From positions 744,001 to 808,000 of the forward strand of contig JAVHJL010000011.1 of assembly GCA_036971715.1 (NCBI GenBank): a stretch of 64,000 nucleotides of DNA, read 5' to 3'. Below the pieces are notes generated by a model that saw only the letters and a list, made by a program, of their open reading frames with translations, searched no databases and was not told where the DNA came from. Position numbers and translations under genes: made by a program. The number at the start of each line of letters is the position of its first letter. Within the stretch, counting starts at the first letter, position 1. This DNA comes from Arthrobotrys musiformis (lineage: Eukaryota; Ascomycota; Orbiliomycetes; Orbiliales; Orbiliaceae). Shown piece by piece: positions 36,928 to 48,345 of this stretch.

Positions 36928-39342
36928 ATGCGAGGGGCAGCCGAGAGGTTGATTTTGGATATCCTCCGTACGTAAGGACGATAGATTACCCCTCCTCGGC
37001 ACGTATCGATAACGAGAATAAGTGGGCTAATTGTTTTATTCTTTATTGTTTGTAGAGAAACGGCAGGATGGAGAAGAACCGGATTCACCTGGTACGCATT
37101 ATCTTTCCCTCTATCTATCTTTTAATCCCACCAATCCACATACGTCATATCCCGAACCCCCTCGATAACAAGACTAACGAATTTTTCTCTCCTTTTTCTC
37201 CTACGGCGAAAATAAATAGAAGGAACAAATCCCGGACAATCTGAAATCAGTACATCATGGGCGCTGTTCATCTTGGTGGCCCTCCTCCTGGTGGCTCTCT
37301 TCACGTCCTACTACCTCCAGTTGAAAAAGATACAAGCGGTCCACGAAACAGTTATCAGTATATTTGCTGGAATGATCGTGGGGTTGATTATTAGGCTCAG
37401 TCCTGCGACGAATATTCAGACTACCGTTACTTTCGATCAAAAGTTCTTTTTTAATTTGATTTTGCCGCCGATTATTATGAATAGTGGGTATGAGTTACAT
37501 CAGGTGGGTTCTTTCATCTCTATTTTTATTCTCTCACGGGGAGGTTACGATGGGCAATGAGTTGGTATGGTGGAATACGATGCTGATGAGGGACCGGAGG
37601 GCAGGCGAACTTTTTCAGGAATTTGGGCACGATCCTAACATTTGCGCTGGCGGGAACGTTCTTGTCGGCCGTTACACTCGGGTAGCTATCCCTCCCTTCA
37701 CCTCCCCCTTTGTGACGTGTGGGTATGAGGGGCCAAGTCACACGAATCTAACCTCAAACGGACTAGTATAATACTCTACATCTGGGCCTGGCTCTCGATC
37801 TCAATCGAAGGTCTTGCGGTTTCCTTTGTCGACGCAATCTCCGTGGGTGCCACGCTCTCCGCCACCGACCCTGTCACGATTCTCGCCATCTTTAACACCT
37901 ACAAAGTCGATCCAAAGCTGTACACCATCATTTTCGGAGAATCGATTCTAAATGATGCCGTCGCCATCGTCATGTTCGAAACCGCACAGGCGTTTCACGA
38001 GGAAAGCGCAGCTGCGAAGGTCAATCCGTTCAGTTTCATCAAGGGAGTTGGATGGTTCTTCATGATTTTCTTCTTCTCGCTGCTTATCGGAATTTTAGTC
38101 GGTGTCGGCATGGCGCTGTTGTTGAAGTATACGTACATCCGACGATTCCCCAAGATCGAAACCTGTTGCATCCTCCTCGTCGCATACGGAACCTACCTTT
38201 TCTCCACGGGTATCCACGCATCCGGTATCGTCTCGCTGTTATTCTGCGGAATCACGCTGAAACACTACGCGTACTACAATATGTCACGACGAACGCAGCT
38301 GGCGACGAAGTATTTATTCCAAGCGTTGGCACAGTTATCGGAGAACTTTGTGTTTATTTACCTCGGTATCAGTCTTTTCACCGAATCGCACCAGGTGTGG
38401 AATCCGTTATTTATCATCGTTACGTCGGTGGGGATATGTGCTGCCAGATGGGTTGCTGTGTTCCCGTTGAGTAAGGGGATTAATTGGGTAGTGAGGTATC
38501 GAGCTTCGCGGAGGGGGAGGAATGCGTCGACGGTGCCAGATGAGTTGCCGTATGCGTATCAGATGATGTTGTTCTGGGCGGGGCTTAGGGGTGCTGTTGG
38601 TGTGGCGTTGGCGACGGGGTTTCAGGGGGATAATAGTAGTGCGTTGAGAGCTACTGTTCTTGTGGTTGTGGTGTTGACGGTGATTGTGTTTGGAGGGACG
38701 ACGGCGAGGATGTTGGAGATTTTGGGGATCAGGACTGGTGTGGTTGAGGAGATTGATAGTGATGATGAGTTTGATATTCAGAATTCGAGTACTTATTGGA
38801 AGTACCAGAATGGAGGGGATAGAGAGAGGGATAGGAGTAGGGAGAGAGGGAGGGGGGTGCCGTTGACGAATGTCGATACCGGCGCAGGAGATGGTGGGAG
38901 GGGCAATGGAAGTGCGTTTGGAAGGGATACGAGGGGTGTTTATGGACCTGGTGGGAGCAGTAGGACGGGGTCGAGGAGGGATTTGGGGAAGAGATCGAGG
39001 GATGGGAGTCAAGTTGATTTACTGCATGGGGATGAGGATGGGTATGATAGCGATATGAGCGATTTACCGCCCATGGCGGCGAGGAGAGGGAGTAAAGCTT
39101 CTTCGCCGAATAACTTGGCGACACCGATTGAGGGGAGCAGGAGTTTGAGTCCTAGAGTTGGTGGGGAGGGGAGCAGTGGTGGTGGGGGGGCGATGGTTAA
39201 TCCTGTCAGTGCGCTTAGTCAGTTGGTCAGGGGCACTGTCGACGATCAGGCGGAGTGGTTTAGGCAGTTGGATGAAGGGTATATCAAGCCTCATCTACTG
39301 TTGGACAGTTCGAAGGGGCACGACGGAGGTGGGCCTGTTTAG
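36928..39342 (+). CDS. NHX1: Endosomal/vacuolar Na+(K+)/H+ exchanger
   Basis: The model is join(36928..36967,37056..37091,37220..37503,37605..37681,37767..39342), 670 residues. Nhx1-type CPA1 exchangers move Na+ or K+ into late endosomes and vacuoles in exchange for protons and set luminal pH. Signatures: FFNLILPPIIMNSGYEL (about 102-118, the amiloride-site region of the family), SATDPVTILAIF (about 177) and GESILNDAVAIVMFE (about 204-218) with the essential Asp in the ND pair; further on LFWAGLRGAVGVALA, the conserved Arg motif before the last helices. The first two exons are tiny (40 and 36 nt), so the N-terminus is the least certain part, but frame and splice sites agree. The hydrophilic tail (about 455-670) is long, Gly/Ser/Arg-rich and repetitive (RERDRSRERGRG), probably regulatory. 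Yeast Nhx1 is 633 residues, a similar length. Confidence 0.95.
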
Positions 39343-40266
39343 AGAGGGTGTTTTTACAAAATTGATTATTGCATGATGGCGGGGGGCTTTTGACTCTGGA
39401 TCTAGCTCGAGCTGGTATTCGAGATTTTGTCTTATTCTTTCCTTTCCTTCCCCTATTTTTCATTTGTCCGGTTTTTTTCCCTTGGATAGTCATGCTCGAG
39501 TACTCATCTTGGGTCCCGCATGTCATTTCTTTGACTATCGTTTATAGACTTTGGTGGTTCTTTGCACTTATCATTTTTTTTTTATATTTCGCATTCATTG
39601 CTTTATGCACTATTATCGACATATAGATGTCTGGTGCGCTATAATATTAAAAGTGGAGAGTACTAGTTACAAGTCGTATAGAATAATATCCTATATCCTT
39701 AACCGACTATAGGCAAGGAACCTCGAGACCAGGCGATAGGCGAGCACTCTAGACCATGTAGAATTGCATACCAAAAAGCGCAAAACTACATACCAGAAGG
39801 TACCTAGGCTACCAGCCCTACCCGAGATCGCTACCAATTGAAAGCGGGTGTTCTTTTTCTTCTCTCGGACGGATTCGAGGATCTTTTCTAATTCGCGAAG
39901 TCAGGGGGTAATGCGCACGTGGTATGGGCACCCGCGTAGATGTTGGAATTTGCAGAAATCTGGGCCGGCCCGGCCCTGACCTTGCATTGATGAAATTACA
40001 GAGACAAAACCTACATCCGCAATCAGAGTTTAGATGAATTGGTACTATAGTCTCGGGGATCTGAGAGGTCAGATCTGCAGAGACCTGAGAGGTCAATGAT
40101 CCAGAGACGAACTCTGGAGCTGCAGGGTTAGAGCTGCTTTACAGCATGGTGAGGAATTTGACTTTTTGAACAACGATCAGTAATATTGATATCGATACCG
40201 AATGTAAGGGCGCTTTGTGGTGTAGGGTATCGATGTCATTAACATAGAGTGCATCAATATATATAA

Positions 40267-40293
40267 GTTGAGGGGTTTGGCGACGAGACAAGC
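40267..40293 (+). repeat. Dispersed element containing CGACGAGACAA
   Basis: This copy lies about 15 bp before the SSP1 TATA box. Closely similar copies occur at 49181-49203 and 56001-56025 (core TTGAGGAGTCTAGC[GA]ACGAG followed by ACAA). Its meaning is unknown; it could be a promoter element or part of the segmental duplications. Confidence 0.5.
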
Positions 40294-40308
40294 CTCAAGT
40301 TTCGGATG

Positions 40309-40318
40309 TATATAAATA
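40309..40318 (+). promoter_or_regulatory. TATA box of SSP1
   Basis: TATATAAATA, followed by CC, about 231 bp upstream of the SSP1 ATG. The same TATAAATAC-type box recurs before the other family members. Confidence 0.6.
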
Positions 40319-40548
40319 CCTGCTCTGCGCGCTATTCCGGCAGCTCTCTCTCTACTATAATCATCACCTTCATTAATCACTACCACCCTCATTCATTCAT
40401 ACAAATTTATAGAATCTTTGATTCTACCACATCTTTCTTTAAAACTTTTAAAGCTTCGCTTTCCTCCAGAGAAACCAAAAAACCAAAGAACACTATACTT
40501 TCTCTCTAAAAAAAATCTCAAGACCAGCCCATCCAAACGCCTTTCAAA

Positions 40549-40842
40549 ATGCAATTCGCCACCATTTTCTTCTCCCTGCTCGCCTCTACGACCCTCATCG
40601 CAGCAGCGCCAGTCCCCGTCGGTCCCTTAGCTGTAGCTGCCGGCGCCGCTACCGTTATTAGCACAGTTTGTGCTGTCCAAGGTCAACAATGTCAAGCGGC
40701 CGGCGACGCGATCAGAAATGGTGTCGTGGATGGGAGCGTTGCGGTCGCTGATCGGCTTGGTTCAGAAGCCAGCAGTAATCCCGTTGGTACTGTTATGGGC
40801 CAGGAGGCGGCGAATATGGCGGCTGGTGTTTTTAAGGCTTGA
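40549..40842 (+). CDS. Small secreted protein SSP1 (subfamily A)
   Basis: Intronless, 97 residues, start context CAAAATGCAATTC shared by the family. Signal peptide residues 1-20 (MQFATIFFSLLASTTLIAAA), with probable cleavage before PVP. Next comes an Ala/Gly/Val-rich hydrophobic stretch (LAVAAGAATVISTV), then the family core C-AVQGQQ-C followed by QAAGDAIRNGVVDG, and a tail ending AAGVFKA. Only two cysteines occur in the mature part, spaced C-x6-C, so one intramolecular disulfide or dimerisation is possible. I recognise no known domain. It is the only member on the plus strand. Secretion is inferred from the signal peptide; an effector, cell-wall or signalling role is speculation. Confidence 0.85.
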   Translation: MQFATIFFSLLASTTLIAAAPVPVGPLAVAAGAATVISTVCAVQGQQCQAAGDAIRNGVVDGSVAVADRLGSEASSNPVGTVMGQEAANMAAGVFKA

Positions 40843-41742
40843 TTTGGTGCATTTGGTCTTTGATATAAAACGCACTGCGAGGGTTGGGGGTATGGGGAGG
40901 CGTCGCCTGTACCGGGGGGGGTTGTATGATAGGATGACAATATGGCAGGGTTGTGGAGTGTGGTCTTTTATTTTGGGCCCTGGGGTGGGTACCGATATAA
41001 TTCAGAGGTTGGATGGTGATTATAAGCAATGCGGGGAACTAGAGGTTCTCGAATTGGGGTTGCAACGTTGTCGTTTGCGGCTAGATAAAATATATTAATA
41101 TGTAATCGTAGTGTAATTTGGTTATAGATAATATAATCCCGAAAAACTGCAAAATTACTTTATCTTTCTTGGAGGCCCGCCCGTTGGTTCCCGCTTGATT
41201 GGATTTATTCCCCGATATATAGTGAGTGAGCCTGCCATGCATAATATTATTGTGGAAAAAAGAACAGGAAATAATTATAAAAGGGAGGAGATTGTGGGAG
41301 GAGAGTAAAAGCATTTTGAAAGTTATGCTCGGGCTATGTGTGGTTTGCGATGCAAGAATTATGACAGAAGACTTATACCTCTTCTATTTTTGTCCCTAAC
41401 TAGACTGCCGACGCTTCTATTTACGGTTTGTAACATTTGTGTGATGAATTTGATTTTTAATAGGTTTTATAGTACATGTTTTCCACCGATCTATCGTACA
41501 ATTCTCCCCCCCCCCCAAAGAACCAGAAAAACTTTTTTTTGTATGAATTTTAAACGCCCCCGTTTTGAAGAAACTCCGTCCCGTATACCCTTTTTATGTA
41601 GATTTTTTGTATAGTACACCAATTCAGATTGCCCGTTATCGTATCGTACACAGCCCATGCTTTCTTTTCGTATATGAGGTTATCGTAAAGCTTGAATCGT
41701 CATTTCCTCGAAAGGTAGAGATCGAGATCGAGGTTGGAAGGC
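40843..41742. other. Intergenic between convergent SSP1 and SSP2
   Basis: No gene is supported. A C10 run lies near 41508. The stretch holds the 3' flanks of both genes. Confidence 0.5.
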
Positions 41743-42030
41743 TTAAGCCTTGACACCGCCGATGACGTTTCCGATGGCATCGCTGATGGTGACACCAACG
41801 CCGCCATCACCCTTGATGCTCTCGACCTTGGGGGTACCGGCTGCGGCACCGACGGCGGCGACACCCTCCTTGACGCCGTCACCGACGGCTTGGCATTGTT
41901 CGGCTTGGAAGGCGCAGACTACGCCGACGGCGGTGATGACACCGGCTGCGACACCGTTTGGAGCGGGGACTGGAGCTGCGGTGATGAGGGTGGAGGCGAG
42001 GAGGGAGAAGAGGACTGTGGTGAACTGCAT
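41743..42030 (-). CDS. Small secreted protein SSP2 (subfamily A)
   Basis: Intronless, 95 residues. Signal peptide MQFTTVLFSLLASTLITAA, then PVPAPNG, a hydrophobic stretch GVAAGVITAVGVV, the core C-AFQAEQ-C followed by QAVGDGVKEGVAAVG, and a tail with VESIKGDGGVGVTISDAIGN ending GGVKA. The GDGGV segment links subfamily A to the SDGGVS segment of subfamily B, so SSP2 looks intermediate. Two mature cysteines, C-x6-C. The function is unknown. Confidence 0.85.
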   Translation of the reverse strand: MQFTTVLFSLLASTLITAAPVPAPNGVAAGVITAVGVVCAFQAEQCQAVGDGVKEGVAAVGAAAGTPKVESIKGDGGVGVTISDAIGNVIGGVKA

Positions 42031-44146
42031 TTTGAGGTTTTGGTTGGATACCGGGGTGGTAATTAGTTTTAAAGAGAGTGGAGTAGAATCGAAAGATTCT
42101 TTGAGAGTGTGAATGAATGAGTGAGTGAGTGAGTAAGTGAGTGAGTGTAGTGGAGATGATCGGTGATGATGATGGTAGAGAAAGTGGGATTGTGATGGCA
42201 GGAATGGGGATATTTATACACTATTGAAGCTATATAATTGAAGTTTATGGCGATGGTTGGCATACGTATGCTATGGAATACATTCCTCGTTCTGGAAGGT
42301 ATTTGTTTCTGTCTTTCAGCTTCGCATGTTCTGATTCATTGGGGTTCCGGTTTGTCTCCTGCGCAGCCTACCCCGAAGAGGTTCCGGTGTCAAGGAAGAA
42401 AATTCTTTTCCTTCGCGCTCGATGATTCCAATTGTTTCCTCCGCTAGGTTGCGGAGAAGATCCAGAATGAAGGCCTTTGTGACGCTTTCTAGAAGCTGAC
42501 GATGTCAAAAACGTGGGTGAGGGTCAAAACCTTGTCTCGGATCCAGGTCCCGGGGGTCAAAAATCCAAAACCCTGGGCGTATGCTGCCACGCGAGCTCTG
42601 GTCAAAGCTTGCTCCGAGACGAAAGATTCAAAGCTGGAAGCGATTTTTGGGAAACCCGTCCCCCAATTCTAGAAGTTCGAAGGGTCGTACCTTACATCAT
42701 GCATTACTGGGGAGAGACATCGTGGTGGGTTTTCCTCGGTACCCGGTCTAGGCGTTAACCTCTTCGCGGTTTAGTCTATATAGAAATAAAATTTTTAATA
42801 ACGCATGGAAGCCGTTAACCGAATGTTAAAGGGCCGTAAGGGAGGAGAAAGAAAACTAGCATTCATCTGTTTTACATGGGAATCTGTAAGGCCAAAGGGT
42901 CAAGTCGCAGGTTCGGAACATGCGTCTGGATACATTCTGTCTAGTGCGGAGGGCATTTTATCCTTTGTGGTTTTTGTTGGATTTTTGATGCACGGCCTAG
43001 CTGGATCAGGGTTTGGATCTGGATACAACCCGCTGGAAAGGGTAGTCCCCATGGGCTCGGCAGTGTCAAGGGGGTCCGAAAAGGTACGGTCTTCGGCGGA
43101 GGCTTTTTTGGGTGGAACAAATCGATTGGCTTGGCGGGTGGTCTGACCGTCTACCGTGGTTCCAACCTAGTTAGGCTTGGTTGTGCATGCTATTTGCGAT
43201 TTGCGACGTTTGGCGTATGGTATTATGTACTTTAAGCGCTATTACCGGCGCTGCAGCTGAATTCATGGATCTGAATTTTTTTTTTACATCGAGCTCTGGC
43301 TAGCCGTAGCTGACGAAGCCGTGGATTGGTGACGACTAATCCGTCGTTGCATTGCACTATTGGCGGGAGCTCGGCCAGTCGACTGGCCAGGGAATTGAAT
43401 GAAATTACAAGAATCAACGAATGGGAAGCTTTTTCGGTCCTGATAAAATATTGTTTCGTATGCAGGCTCATAAAGTCGCTGGCATATACATATATCTTTT
43501 AAGCAAGGAGCTTTATCTGCGGCCTACAGAGAATTCGAGAATAGGGCCTCAAGCCGGCGGAGATATTCAATTGAATATCGTATGCTTGCGACGGCGTTGG
43601 ATTCCCTCCGCTGAAAAATTTCTTTACACATTCTTTGCTTGGGGGGCGTTTGCTTGTTCACGTCGCCCAACCCTACGGGGGAGACGAAGTGGGTTTCGAT
43701 GTTTTATAACAAGAGGCAATCTAAAGCATTTGGATACCTCCGAGATATTATATAATTAATTGCATGTCGCCCACCCCCCTCCACATTATTGTACAAGATG
43801 ATTCTATCCCGGGCGTCCTAGGCAAAGAAAAATAAACAAAAGCCACATGTAAATATAGTATTATTATATGACAAATAAACCCCTCACTCCCCAACGCGTC
43901 CACTTCGAGGTTGCTCCAAGATACGGATCCGAGACCCATAAACCTAGCTAGAGGTGTTGATCCAATTTTAATCGTCTAGTCGGGATGAGAGCACATTGAA
44001 AGAAGAAGAGGAGGAGGAAAAGGTGGAGGAAGAAGAAAGGAGGCGATCTATTCGCTCTTGTATGTTTGGAGGCTTCTTCAGAATGAGAGGGCTAAGTTGG
44101 ACCACCCTAGGTGAGGCTGGGAACGAGACCAGGCTAAGTGAGATGT
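42031..44146. other. Intergenic upstream of SSP2
   Basis: Holds the SSP2 promoter and the SSP3 3' flank. Around 43000-43150, about 1.1 kb upstream of SSP2, there is weak similarity to repeat block alpha of the subfamily B units (GTTGGATTTT, then AATCGATTGGCTTGGCGGG). A 113-codon plus frame at 42805-43146 overlaps this and has no domain; it is not called. Confidence 0.4.
42211..42220 (-). promoter_or_regulatory. TATA box of SSP2
   Basis: On the minus strand TGTATAAATA, about 180 bp upstream of the ATG. It is preceded by TTCAATAG and, farther out, ATCGCCA; the same arrangement is found before SSP6. Confidence 0.6.
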
Positions 44147-44434
44147 TTAAGCTTTCTTGCCCGCGAGGGTGTCAGCAAGAGCAACAGGAACAGCGCCATT
44201 GCTATCAACGACATCCTGCCTTTGCCTACCAATGGCGGCGCCGGTATCGACAACTCCCTCCCTCACACTGTCACCGATTTTTTGGCATTGTTCCCCTTGG
44301 AAGCTACAGATGAATCCCGAGGTCGCGGCTACTGCTCCAGCTGCAACTAGTGGGGCAATCGGACTGGGAACTGGAATGGCACTAATAATGGTAGTAGAGG
44401 CCAGGGTGGAGAGGAAGATAGCCTTGAATTGCAT
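44147..44434 (-). CDS. Small secreted protein SSP3 (subfamily A)
   Basis: Intronless, 95 residues. The frame is open upstream to 44530, but ATG 44434 is chosen because it gives the family signal peptide MQFKAIFLSTLASTTIISA and the CAAAATG-like start context. The mature part has PVPSPIAPL, a hydrophobic Ala-rich stretch (VAAGAVAATSGFI), the core C-SFQGEQ-C followed by QKIGDSVREGVVDTGAAIG, and a tail with VVDSNGAVPVALADTLAG ending KKA. The same C-x6-C spacing as all other members. The function is unknown. Confidence 0.85.
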   Translation of the reverse strand: MQFKAIFLSTLASTTIISAIPVPSPIAPLVAAGAVAATSGFICSFQGEQCQKIGDSVREGVVDTGAAIGRQRQDVVDSNGAVPVALADTLAGKKA

Positions 44435-46337
44435 TTTGAAGGTTCTTTTGATTAAGACTGAAACTAGGTGGATGATACTTGGTTTTTTTGGTATTGTTTT
44501 GAAGGCAGACTTCAATTGAAATAAGAACAATTTGGGGGAATCAAAGGCTTTGTGGGAGGTATATATAGATATGAAAATAAAGGAGTGAATAGATATCTTA
44601 AGACTTTGTGGTATCTTGATGCTTCTGGTGATGATGGTATTGGAGAAGATGTTGGTAATAGGGCAAGAAGAGGGTATTTATACGCATTTGAGGCCGGTGC
44701 ACTTAAGGACAACATTCCGCAATCCATATCATCGTGCTGTATGATGCCTTTGTTGAAGGATATTATCATCGTCAATCTCTCTGCCCAGTTCAGCCACCCT
44801 TTGTGCAGTCTGGGTACGAGACCAGCCCAGCTCTCAGATCTCTCCTCGAGATCTCTCTCGTCCCTGGAATGCACTGCATCCGCGCACCAATACCTCTTTC
44901 TTCAAATACAGCACCAGTTGAACTAGTTTCCATATCGATGTTGCCCGTGTATCTATATCTAATCGGGGGAGGATATTTGTGCCTTTGCTTCGTGATGTTT
45001 CCCGGCTTCCTCACCCGCAATTCGACGTCATAACAGGCTACGTGCCAACTCGAACTCACCTCTAACTCGGGGCTTTCGCGCTTTGGTTGAAGTTTGAGGT
45101 CCAAGTTGGTCGGCTTCAAGCTTCATGAATTCACCATGTTGTTGCAATTTCGACATCCACAACACAACTATATCCTCCTGTGCAGCTGTGTGTCCCTGAC
45201 TTCAGAACTATAACCACTCTGAAGATCTCGATCCATAAAACACTCTCGCTAAGTTAGGAATTCGGTAAAGATCGCGGGCCGCCCGAGGTGTTAGTACGTA
45301 TTGGGTCCAAATAGCGAGAGGTGATATGTCTGCGGTCCTGCCGAAGCATTCTTCGACTATTATGTTGCTGAGAGCGAACACGTGCACTCTTAGGCTAGGC
45401 GCTTCAACGCATTCGAGCTTGTGCAATCGTGGTAAATAGTTATCCTAAGCAGATTTTAGGGTCAATTTTAAACCCGTAGTATATAGAAGCTTACGAATTT
45501 CTATATATATAGCGCGATAGAATCGGGGTGCTTGCATTGAGATCAATCGAAGAGAAGTTGTTGTATGGTTGTATGTATGTTGTCTCCTGCGCAGCACCAC
45601 CTTTAGGTGGGTACGTATGTACAGAAGTTTACAAAACACCTAAGGCTGGGCGTATATCATAGTTGTATTAGCGCAATACACTCGCGGGTTTTCGGGCTTG
45701 AGCGAATTCGGGGCGGCTAGATCGTACCTTTGCAGTGCATATAGATGCCCTACATCTAGAGAATATGAAGTTAACAATCACTCAATTGGGGTTTGCTGTG
45801 AGAAGGGTGACGAGGTACCAAGCGTATTTCCCCCGTGAATTATATATTGCTAGGGGTTAAAGCAGGTTCAAGCCTATGGGTTTGTAGTTTTATAATAAAG
45901 ATATCCTGTCGATCGAGAATTCGAGTTATAAAATCCGACCCGGATACAAATGGATGTAAGATCTCCAAAACGTTGGAAAGGGGTAATAATCCGATGTCAG
46001 AGAATTGTCGTTTCGGAGTGATGCTTAATGCAGCAGGTATACTTAAAATCATCGAAGAGGTGTCGTAGTGTACGTGTGTGTATATTAAGTTTACTACTAA
46101 CTCGGTAGCATTCTTGTATATGGCCTAATAGGCGCTCGATTCGTATCAAGACAAGCATTTCATTTGAAATATATATAATAGAATTATAATGGGTTGTAAT
46201 ACTTATTGGTAGTATTTGAATGGTATTAAAAATACATATTTCCGGTCTTCCACATTCGGACATCATTCACCAAATTGGTCGATCCGTGGAAGTTTTAACG
46301 TTTGCTCTTCTCCAGACGTAGGCATTGCGGAGGGGTT
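44435..46337. other. Intergenic upstream of SSP3
   Basis: No gene is supported. The 14-mer TGTCTCCTGCGCAG near 45583 also occurs near 42355 upstream of SSP2, a possible remnant of duplication. Confidence 0.45.
44675..44682 (-). promoter_or_regulatory. TATA box of SSP3
   Basis: On the minus strand TATAAATA followed by CCC, about 241 bp upstream of the ATG. Confidence 0.5.
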
Positions 46338-46628
46338 TTATTCTTTCTTGAAGCCCCCGGGACCTTTGCCGAAAAAGCTAGGAATATTCATACCTGCACT
46401 AACGCCGTTATCGGTGTGAATGCCTTCCATCTTTCTATTGACAAATTCCTTGGGATTGAAGCCTTCCTTAGCCGCGTCACCAACTTTTCCACAGTCGCTG
46501 GAGAAGAAGGCGCAGCCAATACCAATGATGCCTCCGACGATGGCTGGAATACCAGGTTCAGGAACTGGTGCAGCGGTAATCAAGGTGGTGGAGGCGAGGA
46601 TAGAGAGGAGGACGGTAGTGAATTGCAT
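46338..46628 (-). CDS. Small secreted protein SSP4 (subfamily B)
   Basis: Intronless, 96 residues; the frame is open to 46721, but ATG 46628 gives the conserved signal peptide MQFTTVLLSILASTTLITAA. The mature part has PVPEPGIPAIVGGIIGIG, the core C-AFFSSD-C then GKVGDAAKEGF, a dibasic VNRK followed by MEGIHTDNGVSAG, and a tail with SFFGKGPGGFKKE. The RK-[ML]-[DE] junction, the H-[ST]-D-[GN]-GVS block and the GGFKKE/GSFKKE end define subfamily B. Compared with SSP5 and SSP6 it carries extra residues around PKEF and in the tail. The function is unknown. Confidence 0.85.
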   Translation of the reverse strand: MQFTTVLLSILASTTLITAAPVPEPGIPAIVGGIIGIGCAFFSSDCGKVGDAAKEGFNPKEFVNRKMEGIHTDNGVSAGMNIPSFFGKGPGGFKKE

Positions 46629-46820
46629 TTTGGAGAGTGTTTGTTTTTGGCAGGGTACCGAAGAGATGTGAGATGTGTTTGAAGTTTCTTGGAGTTGGGA
46701 GAAAGATAGTAATATAATCAAAAGGGTTCTTTTGAGTTTTGTGAGTTTCTTAGTCTGGTGGAGGTGAATGATGGTGGTGATGATGGTGGAAAAAAGTAGT
46801 GTCCTAACGGGATCACGAAG

Positions 46821-46830
46821 GATATTTAAA
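46821..46830 (-). promoter_or_regulatory. TATA-like box of SSP4
   Basis: On the minus strand TTTAAATATC, about 194 bp upstream of the ATG, a variant of the TATAAATA box. It is preceded by GCTTCAACC and, farther out, ATCGCCA. Confidence 0.45.
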
Positions 46831-47669
46831 CCTGGTTGAAGCTACAATCCCTGTGGTTTTGGCGATATATATATATGATAGCAAAAGTGCCCGCGCACTG
46901 GACCAGTTGTGGCGAGAGTATGCTGTTGATCCAGTGCCCTTGTCGTAAGGCATCATCCACTCTCTACTTTTCATCCCGTCTTATCGGTGAATCTACTCAA
47001 CTTCTGGGAACCTACAACATCTAGCAAATCTACAGAGTGGAATGTGATTTCGGATTACGACCAGATTCACCCCTCGCTGTTCAAAACCAGCTTGGAGAGG
47101 CCTACAGCTCTCGCGAGACACTTGAATTCATGAAGTCTATCAAGAGCCTCGAGTTGGGATTTTCTTCCTTCTGTTTCTCCAGGTCTTCTCTCTTTGCCCA
47201 ACCCCAAACCCTTTTTAGATCAAAGTGCTAATTTAGAGGGCAAATCCAATTAGGATATAGGCCTAGAGCTTTAGAGGTCTCAAGGTGCATATGGAGTCTT
47301 CACAACATGAGTGATGGCGCTGGCAATTTCGTCTCACTCACTGTAGGGTATATCCTCTTGAAACTACAAAATTTAGAAGCTTAAGTCCGAAGAAAAAAAA
47401 AGAGAGAAAGGATGAAAACTACACTGTTTCGTCGCTCCGTTTCACAAATTTGAAACTACCATATATATACGCCTAGTTGGTTAAATTATGATCATGGTGC
47501 CCGATTGAAAGATGTGATATACCACGAATAGTGCTCAACCAACCTTATCGCAGTTGTGATAAACGTTTGAACTCTACTATAGGTCGGGGTTTTGCTATTC
47601 AAATTTTCATACAGACTCGATGCTGGATATTGGTCCTCTTTCAAATCCATGATGTCGCTGCGGTGTGTC

Positions 47670-47932
47670 AACATTCCAGTCTATCTCAGGCCGGTAGCGG
47701 GCCTTACAAGATCAGTTCTGCATGGGTAAAGCTACCTACTAGTATTGTCAGCCAAGAGATCTGGCGAGCATAGCGAGATCGAGATCGAGTTTAAGCTTTT
47801 TGGGATGTATATCTCGAGGTAAGGGTAGGTTCGAAATGTTGTCCCTTACGCCATTTAACACATTATGAGGGACATGCATAGATTCGAATCCGTGTGTTCC
47901 CTTCGATCTTTGAGTGTTATGTTACGCCACTA
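47670..47932 (+). repeat. Segmental repeat block beta, copy 1
   Basis: It lies about 1.05-1.3 kb upstream of SSP4. It shares with the other two copies an ordered series of words: ACATTCCA, TCTGCATGGGTAAAGCTACC, AAGCTTTTTGGGATGTA, CCCTTACGCCATTTA, TGTTACGCCA. Strongly diverged, best seen in a three-way comparison. Confidence 0.6.
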
Positions 47933-48169
47933 GCTTTTGGCCGGCAGCTTAACTAGATGAGAGGGGGAGAGGAAAGAAAAAAAATGTGAAGGCAGAAAAA
48001 AGGGAAAAACAAAAAAAAGGTGATATGGAGAATTGACGGGTTTTCGTAAAGCGGGTTGTAAAAACTAGAGTTCGACTTGTCTGTCTTCTACATAGAGACC
48101 CGCAAGGGACACGAAGTTTGGGTGGCGGGTGACCTCAATTTCATGACTGTGTAACCATGGCTTCCCTCT

Positions 48170-48345
48170 TTGATTTGTTGTATTTTTTTGGCGAGGGACT
48201 CGGCTTGATAGGTTTAGGCAACGGAACATCCCATGGAAGGGGGAAGGATAAGTGCTTATGCAAGGGGAGCAGCGAGAAGGCGGCCCGTAGCGGGATGTTT
48301 GCGGAACCAGCGATCAATTGGCTAGGAGCCGAGCATAGCATGAAT
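48170..48345 (+). repeat. Segmental repeat block alpha, copy 1
   Basis: The most diverged copy: TTGTTGTATTTTTTTGGCGA, then AAGGGGAGCAGCGAG, GGCGGCCCGTAGCGGGA and GCGATCAATTGGCTAGGA. The same order is seen in copies 2 and 3. Confidence 0.55.

Larger units (their letters stand above)
39343..40548. other. Intergenic: NHX1 3' flank and SSP1 promoter
   Basis: No gene is supported. Near 40058-40095 the decamer TGAGAGGTCA occurs twice in close spacing. The SSP1 promoter elements lie at 40267-40318. Confidence 0.5.

Noticed and set aside
38407..39012. 201-codon minus ORF rich in Pro, Arg and Thr
   Set aside because: It is a shadow of the G-rich 3' part of NHX1 on the other strand.
42805..43146. 113-codon plus ORF upstream of SSP2
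   Set aside because: It overlaps a probable decayed copy of repeat block alpha, and the equivalent region is not open in the other copies.
47880..47905. B-box-like word (GATTCGAATCC) suggesting a tRNA
   Set aside because: No A-box, acceptor stem or cloverleaf can be formed; the word is part of segmental block beta. The same holds for the T-arm-like hairpin near 53992-54010.
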